Below are positions 20,438-28,326 of a DNA stretch of 64,000 bases, in pieces (within the stretch, counting starts at the first letter, position 1; each line of letters opens with the position of its first letter). The position numbers and the translations under genes were made by a program. The notes beneath the pieces are model-generated. The model searched no databases and was not told the DNA's origin. It saw nothing but the letters and a program-made list of their open reading frames with translations. The stretch covers positions 1-64,000 of the forward strand of contig JABDES010000004.1 in the NCBI GenBank assembly GCA_013286935.1, given 5' to 3'. The DNA comes from Candidatus Babelota bacterium (GTDB lineage: Bacteria; Babelota; Babeliae; Babelales; Vermiphilaceae).

Positions 20438-21892
20438 ATGCTATCGGTTCAATCAATGCATCGTATATGTATTCATGCAGGTGGCATGTTCATGGTTTCA
20501 TTTATAATACGTGCCCTGGTATTTATTTTTTTAATTCAACCAGGTGATCGTTATAACCAACCGGATACGCCAAGTTATCATGAAGCCGCATTGTCATTAA
20601 GCCAAGGACGCGGAATGTATCGCGCCGATAGGCAACCGATCTTTTGGCGTACGCCTGGTTACCCATTATACTTAGCGCCATTTTATTCGTTGTATGCTCC
20701 GTCAGGAATGCAAAGACCGTTCGATAATTATCGAACGGCTCATCATGTTGCCATATGGGTACAAATTATTTTTTGTTCATGTATTCCGATTCTTATTTTT
20801 TTGCTGGCATTGTTGATGAGTAGTGATCTTGGCATTGCGCTTATATCCGGTTGGTTTTTTGTTATCCATCTTGGAACTGTTTTAGCCAGTACCTTTTTAT
20901 TGACCGAAGGTATCGCTATGATCCTTTTTTATAGTTTTTTATGCATGCTTTTTTATCAGATAATACGAGCAACTGAATGGTTTGACTGGTCTACCATTAT
21001 GTGTGCTTTCTTGCTTGGTGCATACACATGGATTCGGCCAATGGGAGAGTCGATCGGAGTTATGAGCACAGTAATTTTGATTTTTTTTAGCCCAACATCT
21101 TGGCTGCATAGTTGCAAGAGAGCGGCTTTTTTTCTGGTGCTGTTTGCCCTCACACTTGCGCCATGGTATGTACGCAACTATCAACTTACGCAGGACTATT
21201 TTTTTTGCCCGGTATCTGGCATTTATTTTACCTGTTTTAATGTGCCAAAAATTTTACGACGCACAGATGGCATCTCAATCGAACAGGCATGGAAAAAATC
21301 ACAACAAAATGCCCAGATGGTATGCCTTGGTGCATTACAAAAATGTCCACCAGGGGTTTATCTTTCGCCGCTTTCTAGCAAGGCTGCTGCGATGCCGGTG
21401 ATTTTGGCACATCCTTTTTGGTTTGCGCTGGATTGGTCAAAAGAGGTTGTCAAAACAACATTTGATCTTTTTTCGTATCAGCTTGTAACCCTTCTTAATG
21501 GCTGTTTTTCCTGGGACCCAATAGAGGAATTTTTAACTGAAAAATATGCAGCTTGTTTATATACACATGGTACATTGCCTCTGTGGGCGCGCATATGTGC
21601 TTGGCTTGAGCTGTGTGTGATGGTTGCATGTTGGGCAAGCATTGCCTACGGTATATGTGTATTTGTGGTGATGCCGCTGATACAATGTACGGATCAACGA
21701 TTTGCGTTTCCTCGTATGTCTCGTGTGTGGTGGGCAGCTGGTATTCTTATGGCTGCCACCGTTGGTATGACAGGTGGTTTTGGGTATGCACGATTGCGTT
21801 TACCTATAGAACCGCTTATTGTTATATTGGCTTTAATTGCATTGCAAAAACTAATCAGTGCATTACGCAGTTCATCACTATCAATATCATAA
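20438..21892 (+). CDS. Polytopic membrane protein, GT-C/dolichyl-phosphate-mannose transferase-like
   Basis: Many TM segments; RALVFIFLIQPGDRYNQPDTPSYHEAALSLSQGRGMYR and FWRTPGYPLYLAPFYSLY loop pattern. Confidence 0.65.
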   Translation: MLSVQSMHRICIHAGGMFMVSFIIRALVFIFLIQPGDRYNQPDTPSYHEAALSLSQGRGMYRADRQPIFWRTPGYPLYLAPFYSLYAPSGMQRPFDNYRTAHHVAIWVQIIFCSCIPILIFLLALLMSSDLGIALISGWFFVIHLGTVLASTFLLTEGIAMILFYSFLCMLFYQIIRATEWFDWSTIMCAFLLGAYTWIRPMGESIGVMSTVILIFFSPTSWLHSCKRAAFFLVLFALTLAPWYVRNYQLTQDYFFCPVSGIYFTCFNVPKILRRTDGISIEQAWKKSQQNAQMVCLGALQKCPPGVYLSPLSSKAAAMPVILAHPFWFALDWSKEVVKTTFDLFSYQLVTLLNGCFSWDPIEEFLTEKYAACLYTHGTLPLWARICAWLELCVMVACWASIAYGICVFVVMPLIQCTDQRFAFPRMSRVWWAAGILMAATVGMTGGFGYARLRLPIEPLIVILALIALQKLISALRSSSLSIS

Positions 21893-21918
21893 ACCTTCAA
21901 CAGCGTGGGAAAACAATA

Positions 21919-22434
21919 ATGGAATTTTTATATGCACCGTGGCGCAAAAATTATACGTTAAGCACGGCGCACACAAAAAATGGCACTATTGATAAGGATC
22001 AATGCATATTTTGTATTCAGTTTGGACAGTTACAGATGGATGAAAAGCATTTCATTATCAAACGATTTACACATACGGTTGTGGTGCTTAATTTGTATCC
22101 GTACAATGCGGGCCATTTGTTGCTGTTGCCACTTGAGCATCATGCAGACTTTAACTGTTTGGCGCAACAAGTTCGTGCTCAACTTATGGAGCTTATTACG
22201 CATAGTACCCACATCTTGAGACAGACTCTTGGTGCTGATGGTATTAACGTAGGGTGCAATCTAGGAAGGGCGGCAGGAGCAGGAATTCCATCACATCTTC
22301 ATATGCATGTTTTGCCGCGCTGGGTTGGGGATACAAATTTCTTGCCTGCGCTTGCGCAAACAAAACAGATCTCTTTTGATTTGAATGACATCTATAAAAA
22401 GCTCAAGCAGCAGTTTGATTTAATTGAGTTGTAA
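21919..22434 (+). CDS. HIT family hydrolase
   Basis: CIFC...; VVLNLYPYNAGHLLLLPLEH; histidine triad PSHLHMHVLPRW. Start at 21919 (MEFLYAPWRKNY), not 21613. Confidence 0.88.
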   Translation: MEFLYAPWRKNYTLSTAHTKNGTIDKDQCIFCIQFGQLQMDEKHFIIKRFTHTVVVLNLYPYNAGHLLLLPLEHHADFNCLAQQVRAQLMELITHSTHILRQTLGADGINVGCNLGRAAGAGIPSHLHMHVLPRWVGDTNFLPALAQTKQISFDLNDIYKKLKQQFDLIEL

Positions 22435-23512
22435 TGTTATCAGGGTTGGCTTCTTGAGCGGGTTGTTGCTGCGGGGATTCTGCCGGAACGTTTTTATCGT
22501 TTTCTAATGAGGCGTTCTTTTGTTTTCGGTATTGCCAGTATTTGATTATTGCAGCCACTGTTAGTGCTATTCCTACAAGACCTAGCGTGCATAATAATGG
22601 ATATGTAACGGTTGATTTGTTTTCAGATGGGAGGTCATACATGTTTACCGATCGTTCAAGGCTGGCTCCCAAAGGTATTATGGTAGTGATGATTTTATCA
22701 AGCGCAGCAATCCTTTCTAATAGCACTTTTTTTCGCTCAGCATCCGGTGGAACGCGCTCATCCTCAAGCTCAAACGTAATTTGTTGTTTTCCATGTTCAA
22801 TATCACTTCTTAGCACATCGAGTTCTTGGAGTAAACGTATTCTGGTGTCTTGCTGTTTGTCACTGTCAGCTTTTTTTGATAAATCGTGACCTTGAACTTT
22901 GTCAACAAATGTTGCGTACTGTGTATGAAGTGAAGGGTCAAGGATGGAAAAATCAATAGCGTTAGGATTGTTTTTGGTGGTGCTAGGCTCAACAGGCGTT
23001 GTATTTGTGGTTGAGCTGCTGCTAGAGCTGATACTTGAGGATGTGCTTATCGGCTGTTCTTGACTTTGAGACACCTTTTGCCCTTTGGCTGCTAGGATTT
23101 GCTCAAATCTGAGAGCTTCATCATCGAGGCCTGTGGCTAAATGATGTAAGGTTTGTACCCATTCACCGATTTGTTCAGCATTTTCAGTGTCTGATTCTTT
23201 TGCGATTTCACTTCCAAGTCTTTGAGCATAATCTGTAATATGACTTCGTAGACCACTTATTGACCTTTGAGTATGTTCAGCGAGATCAGGAGTGCTGCTG
23301 CTATAAGAGTCACTTAGTGTTTGCATAAGCGTCTCATATCGGGTACTAATTTCGTGTATGTTCGCCTCCATACTTCCGATTCTGTCTACTGTACCAGTAG
23401 CTCTGGGCTCATCACTTGAACTGGCTGCGGCATAGTCACAATGGATCATCATTATTGCGCCGACCGCAACGGTGACGATGGTTAGTGCCAGATTTAAAAT
23501 CTTTTTCTTCAT
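22403..23512 (-). CDS. Signal peptide + coiled coil + C-terminal TM protein
   Basis: MKKKILNLALTIVTVAVGAIMMIHCDYAAASS; GGAGG SD upstream of ATG 23512; C-term TM then KYWQYRKQKN. Confidence 0.65.
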   Translation of the reverse strand: MKKKILNLALTIVTVAVGAIMMIHCDYAAASSSDEPRATGTVDRIGSMEANIHEISTRYETLMQTLSDSYSSSTPDLAEHTQRSISGLRSHITDYAQRLGSEIAKESDTENAEQIGEWVQTLHHLATGLDDEALRFEQILAAKGQKVSQSQEQPISTSSSISSSSSSTTNTTPVEPSTTKNNPNAIDFSILDPSLHTQYATFVDKVQGHDLSKKADSDKQQDTRIRLLQELDVLRSDIEHGKQQITFELEDERVPPDAERKKVLLERIAALDKIITTIIPLGASLERSVNMYDLPSENKSTVTYPLLCTLGLVGIALTVAAIIKYWQYRKQKNASLENDKNVPAESPQQQPAQEANPDNITTQLNQTAA

Positions 23513-23720
23513 AGGGGTATACCTCCATTTAGTTGATAATTGATAATTTTTAAATCGATAATGCAGATAGAAAATCAACAAGTCTAATCTGCTACTATCA
23601 CTATATAGATTTTTTAAAAAAATGTCAATGGATTGCCGCATGCTCATCAGGGTAAACGCATCTAAATTTTGTGAATTTGCACGTAAAATTGGAGCTATGC
23701 TTATGATAAAAAAATTCTGC

Positions 23721-23755
23721 CCGCCGTCATCCTCGCGAAGGCGAGGATCCAGTCT
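23721..23755. repeat. REP-like palindromic element
   Basis: CCGCCGTCATCCTCGCGAAGGCGAGGATCCAGTC; 8-bp stem ATCCTCGC/GCGAGGAT, loop GAAG. Confidence 0.6.
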
Positions 23756-23907
23756 AAATAAACTTGGAGAGTAAAAAAAGGCTGTCAAAGTCATTCAATC
23801 TGGATCCCATCCAAAAATATTCCGCTTGCAAGATAAATCAAGTTGCTGGGATGACGAAAAGCAAGCTCTTTTTTAATTGAAAGACGCGTCTCGAGCGTTG
23901 CTTTGAG

Positions 23908-23990
23908 CTGGATTGCTTCGTATGAATTCTCGCAACGACGATCCGTACGTTCCATTGTTAACACCTTAACCCGAGTTGGCGTTAATGTAT
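23908..23990. repeat. Dispersed intergenic repeat copy 2
   Basis: AGCTGGATTGCTTCG...TCGCAACGACGATCC...CCGAGTTGGCGTTAATGTA, matching blocks of 15767-15830. Confidence 0.55.
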
Positions 23991-24150
23991 TCAAATAGAG
24001 AGAATAAGGCCAGGAATACAGTCTTTTTTGCATCAGCCCTACTTACTATTGATTATTTCGTATTGGAAATATTATCATTAAAGACATAGTCATTATGGCT
24101 GTTTATTTGTATGTAGTTTATATATTAATCTGAAACCAATGAGGTGCTTG

Positions 24151-25134
24151 ATGAAACATTTTACATTTGTCCCTTTAGTTTTAATGTCGTTATGCGTTGC
24201 AACTACGATTGTGTTATCAAAAGATGACGAATTGGTATTTACAAAAGACCATGTCTCTGTGCTTCCAAGGACTATAGTGTATCTATATAATCCGATGAAT
24301 ATAGATCTACCCGTTACATTTGAAAGTGTTACAAGCTCTGGCAAGCAACTTGAGGAAGATTATTACTGGCCAGCCGCTGGAGACACTATGATAGCGTCAG
24401 CAGCAAGCGATAAAAACAGCGGTGTTACCAATATAGCGGAATTCACCAGGTGGCTTGGAACCAAAAAAAATACGTATTATTACTTTACGCAAACGATTGA
24501 CCTGCCAGGTCTTGGACCTATTCTCAAACTCAAGCAGCGTATGCTAGGTACAGCCACTTCTACCAATTCTTGGATTGGCATAGAGGCTCCAGGGGTTAGG
24601 CCTGCGTGGTTTGATGATACACAATGGCATCAAGTTAGCATTCCTCTGTTTGATGCTGATGGGCAAATAGTAGCTGACTATGTTATTGATTTTTGCTCTT
24701 ATCATTGGAATAAGATTAAGTATCAGATTGGACAGTTAGAGCCTGGCAAAGGTCGTAGTGTGACAGATAATGCGTTGAAAATTCTTGGCGTAGGTATAGC
24801 GGCGGCATCATCCGTTGCGTTGGGAGCATTGTCTTATGGCGATTGGTCAGATGCAAAAGCTTTAGAGAGTAGCAGCAGCGCTGTTGAAAAAAAAGCTGCT
24901 GCCGAAAAAAGCTATCAACAATATGAAAAACTTAGTGGGCGCACTGGAAAGGGAGATGCTACTATGTCCGAAATGGCAAGCGCATTGCGTAACGAGGCCA
25001 CCGGAAAGGCGATAGCGGCGGTTGCAACGGTCGCCATCACAGCTGGCGCAGTAACCGTGCTGACCAGAGGAATACCGACCCCATATGCGAACATGTTGTA
25101 TAAGATTTCATTAAAAAAGCGTGAACAGGAATAG
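24151..25134 (+). CDS. Exported paralog family member (shared N-terminal domain, TM1, linker, TM2)
   Basis: YYWPAAGDTMIASAASDKNSGVTNIAEFTRWLGTKKNTYYYFTQTIDLPGLGPILKLKQ; C-term TPYANMLYKIS. Confidence 0.7.
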   Translation: MKHFTFVPLVLMSLCVATTIVLSKDDELVFTKDHVSVLPRTIVYLYNPMNIDLPVTFESVTSSGKQLEEDYYWPAAGDTMIASAASDKNSGVTNIAEFTRWLGTKKNTYYYFTQTIDLPGLGPILKLKQRMLGTATSTNSWIGIEAPGVRPAWFDDTQWHQVSIPLFDADGQIVADYVIDFCSYHWNKIKYQIGQLEPGKGRSVTDNALKILGVGIAAASSVALGALSYGDWSDAKALESSSSAVEKKAAAEKSYQQYEKLSGRTGKGDATMSEMASALRNEATGKAIAAVATVAITAGAVTVLTRGIPTPYANMLYKISLKKREQE

Positions 25135-25159
25135 TAGTGTTTATGCACATTCAAATTTA

Positions 25160-25212
25160 GAAGCTATTTTGACAGATTGGCAGTCTGATTACCAATCTGT
25201 CAAAATAGCTTC
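25160..25212. repeat. Perfect 21-bp-arm hairpin repeat, copy 1
   Basis: GAAGCTATTTTGACAGATTGG-CAGTCTGATTA-CCAATCTGTCAAAATAGCTTC. Confidence 0.85.
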
Positions 25213-25365
25213 GTACTTTATGCGCTCTAATCAGTTGATTGTCAAAATTGCGTTCTGCTCGTGCCAACCATTGCTATATCCTATTTGTATGTGATATGAT
25301 CACCAAGAGTGTTTGATGCATTAAAAAATGTTTTTTAAATCTGACAATGCGTAAAGGAGTTTCTC

Positions 25366-26904
25366 ATGAAAAAATGGCTCGTACTGACAGTTTTGCTTAG
25401 TGTGCCTTTTGCATTGCAGGCAAAAAAGCATGTTTCAACCGTTGCCAACCTTGGTGCAACGATTGTCTATGTGTACAATCCGGCCGAGGACGGTGAAATT
25501 GGGCACAAGTTGCCTATCACTTTTAATGGAGTTACGACGACCGGACCTTACCTTGATGCAAAACGGTTCTGGCCTGCGGCTGGAGATACTGTTATTGCCT
25601 CTGGTCCCACGCTGGAAAATAAGAGAAGCGGCGTTACGGATATTGCAGAGTTTTCAAGAAACGTTGGGCTTGAAAGAGGCGTCACATACACCTTTACCGA
25701 AACGGTTGATCTTCCAGGCATTGGTCCAAAGGTCTTTCTTGTGCAAAAAGTACTTGGCAAAAGCGTCATAACAGGCGCAAGCAATTCATGGGTGGGCATT
25801 TGGGCGCCGGAGCTTGGCGTACAAGAACAGCTATATGATGATACAGCGTGGCACAGAGTTGCCATCGAACAGCCAGCCGGTACATGGTTATTTGAATTTT
25901 GCTCCTATCATAGTCGTACGTTGCCAACGCAAGTTGCATCGCTTGATCCGTACGCAACGTTTGCAGATTCATCGATTAATAGCTCAATTGCTGGCCGAGT
26001 GGTGAGTAGCTTGTGGCAGGTGAGCTGCGGCATGTTGGGCATGGGTGTGGGGGTTGCAGTGGCAAGTGCTGAGGAGGGTGGTCGGTTTAAGTTTGAGCGT
26101 AACGAGATCGGGATCCCAGAGCTAGGTGTTGGGTTGGGTAACACTGCGTTAAACAAAAAGAGTACTGACGAGTTAAACGCTTATGTCGAGGCGTTAGAGG
26201 GTGTTTTGCTAAATGATATACAGAATCCGTCAACTTTGCCAGTGTCTGTTCAGCTGCGTACTCCGCAAAATCGTAGACCTGCATGGGAAGCATTAACCCA
26301 CATCAAAGATTTTATTTACAATAGAAAAAAACAAGACTTGTCTCTTGACCAGAAGAAACAAATAGAAATTGCTTCTAGTCAAGAGCGTGAACGTTTAAGG
26401 GAATTACAAATTGCAGATGAAGAGTCCTTTGAGTTGTCACGAATGAGAGAAGAAGTGAGAGATCTCGCTAATAATCGATCCTTATCTGAAGTTCAGCGCA
26501 AATTCAAAGCGGCTGACTTACAACTCAAATTTCAAGATGCTAAGCAGCGTTATCACGGTGAGATAGGAGCTGGCAAGCTAACTCTTGATTTTTCACCTGA
26601 ATGGAACAATTTAATTGAAGAGATAAAAACAGAAACAGACCCAAAAACCGTCGCAAAGGTGCAGGCTATGTCAGATCAAGAAAGACAAAATATAGGTGTA
26701 GGTGGTGGCATTTCCTCCTACCTGACCCCTACTAATGTCGCTGGAGCTGCGGTAGTAGTAACGTTAACATTGGCTGCCATTGCAGCATTAACCATCGCGC
26801 CGACTCCGTTTGCCAATATGCTGTATAAGATTTCGTATCTGCCTAAAGAGCTGGTTGGCACTGTGCAGGGTAATAGCGTGAGAACGCAAGGAAGCGGTGT
26901 TTAA
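25366..26904 (+). CDS. Exported paralog family member, intact
   Basis: MKKWLVLTVLLSVPFALQAKKHVSTVANLGATIVYVYNP...; AAGGAG SD; C-term FANMLYKISYLPKELVG. Confidence 0.75.
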   Translation: MKKWLVLTVLLSVPFALQAKKHVSTVANLGATIVYVYNPAEDGEIGHKLPITFNGVTTTGPYLDAKRFWPAAGDTVIASGPTLENKRSGVTDIAEFSRNVGLERGVTYTFTETVDLPGIGPKVFLVQKVLGKSVITGASNSWVGIWAPELGVQEQLYDDTAWHRVAIEQPAGTWLFEFCSYHSRTLPTQVASLDPYATFADSSINSSIAGRVVSSLWQVSCGMLGMGVGVAVASAEEGGRFKFERNEIGIPELGVGLGNTALNKKSTDELNAYVEALEGVLLNDIQNPSTLPVSVQLRTPQNRRPAWEALTHIKDFIYNRKKQDLSLDQKKQIEIASSQERERLRELQIADEESFELSRMREEVRDLANNRSLSEVQRKFKAADLQLKFQDAKQRYHGEIGAGKLTLDFSPEWNNLIEEIKTETDPKTVAKVQAMSDQERQNIGVGGGISSYLTPTNVAGAAVVVTLTLAAIAALTIAPTPFANMLYKISYLPKELVGTVQGNSVRTQGSGV

Positions 26905-28085
26905 GTGCTTATATCTTGGATGAAATTGCCAATGGACTTCCAGCTTAGTACCTTTGCTTGAGGCCATGATTGGTTTTCATCTCCGCAATAAACAACATAG
27001 CCTGGAGTGCTTGTATTTTCAGTTAGTTTTTTCCAATACTGTAATCCCTTAAAAAAGTCTGTAGCGATCGTATTTGATCCTTTAATTTCAATTGGAACAG
27101 CATAGGGCGATTTATCAATAACGCAATCAAGCTCATTGCCAGTTTGATCGCGCCAAAAATAGAGACTTGGTTGTTGTTCGAGATTGTGTTGTTGTTTTAA
27201 AAAATCGGCAATGATAAAAGATTCTATTAATCCACCACGAAGGTAATGTGATAGCAGTTCCTGTGCGGAGCCAATTTTGAGTAATGAGCAGATAATACCT
27301 GTGTCAATAAAATATAGCTTTGGTGATTTAATAAGTCGTTTGCTGAAATTATTAAAATAAGGATTCAATAAAAAAATTACATAGCTAGCTTCAAGTAACG
27401 AAATCCATGCTTGTGCTGTATGATGATTGATCCCGCAATCATTGCCAAGTGAAGTAAGATTAAGTATCTGGCCTACCCTGCCAGCACAAAGACGCATAAA
27501 TTTTTGGAAAATAGCCAGGTCGGTAACGTTTTTTATTTGACGAACATCGCGTTCGACATATAAACGTAAATAATTACTGTACAATCGCTCAATCGACACT
27601 TTCTGGGCATGAGCTTGTGGATATGATCCTTTATAGATCAGCGTCTCTATTGTTTCTGTTATCATTCCTGCATCACTTAGTTCAGCAAGAGAGAGAGGTA
27701 ACAACGTTAGCACAGCCATGCGTCCCGCGAGCGTTTGTGTAATAGCTTGGTCTACTAACAGATTTTGAGATCCAGTTACAATAAAAAAACCGTTCTTTTT
27801 TTCTCGATCAACTATTGTTTGTATGTATGAAAGAAGTTGTGGCGCATGTTGAATTTCATCTAAAATAATGCCAGATAGGCTTGGAAAATCGGTTAAAAAT
27901 TTACGAGGATCAACATTTGCAAGCAGACGAATATCATAATCCTCTAGAGATATGTAGCGGTGATCAGGAAAACAGGTTTGAGCCAGAGTGGTTTTGCCTG
28001 ATTGACGTGGCCCAACTATAGACACAACAGGATACTCCTGTGCAGCACTAAGTAATCGATCAGTAATAACTCTTTTAATGAGCAT
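26901..28085 (-). CDS. AAA ATPase + DUF4143-type protein
   Basis: Walker A GPRQSGKTTLAQTCFP, YISLEDYDIRLLANVDPRKFL, IILDEIQHAPQLLSYIQ, GSQNLL, RDVRQIKNVTDLAIFQKFMRLCAGRVGQILN. Start MLIKRVITD at 28085 preferred. Confidence 0.85.
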   Translation of the reverse strand: MLIKRVITDRLLSAAQEYPVVSIVGPRQSGKTTLAQTCFPDHRYISLEDYDIRLLANVDPRKFLTDFPSLSGIILDEIQHAPQLLSYIQTIVDREKKNGFFIVTGSQNLLVDQAITQTLAGRMAVLTLLPLSLAELSDAGMITETIETLIYKGSYPQAHAQKVSIERLYSNYLRLYVERDVRQIKNVTDLAIFQKFMRLCAGRVGQILNLTSLGNDCGINHHTAQAWISLLEASYVIFLLNPYFNNFSKRLIKSPKLYFIDTGIICSLLKIGSAQELLSHYLRGGLIESFIIADFLKQQHNLEQQPSLYFWRDQTGNELDCVIDKSPYAVPIEIKGSNTIATDFFKGLQYWKKLTENTSTPGYVVYCGDENQSWPQAKVLSWKSIGNFIQDIST

Positions 28086-28099
28086 GTGAATCCTTTTAG

Positions 28100-28142
28100 A
28101 TTTCTGACAGATTGGCAGTCTGATTACCAATCTGTCAGAAAT
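28100..28142. repeat. Perfect 16-bp-arm hairpin repeat, copy 2
   Basis: ATTTCTGACAGATTGG-CAGTCTGATTA-CCAATCTGTCAGAAAT; same loop and inner stem as 25160-25212. Confidence 0.85.
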
Positions 28143-28326
28143 ATCATACATATTTTATGTGCCTTATGCAATTGATTGCTATTGTAAGCAGCCCACTACA
28201 AGTCTGTATTACGTTCTGCTCATATCAACCATTGCTATATCCTATTTGCATATATTATAATTGAGAAATGATATATAATGCTTTACACATTTTTTGTTAA
28301 TCGTGGCTTACGCAAAGGAGTTTCTC

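Noticed and set aside
21613-21918. Extended N terminus of the HIT protein ORF (21613 start)
   Set aside because: Overlaps the GT-C membrane protein in another frame; the HIT protein starts naturally at 21919.
25548-25865. Long antisense ORFs inside exported family genes (25548-25865, 28533-28931 and similar)
   Set aside because: Reverse-strand frames of well supported coding sequence; their mutual similarity simply reflects duplication of the sense genes.
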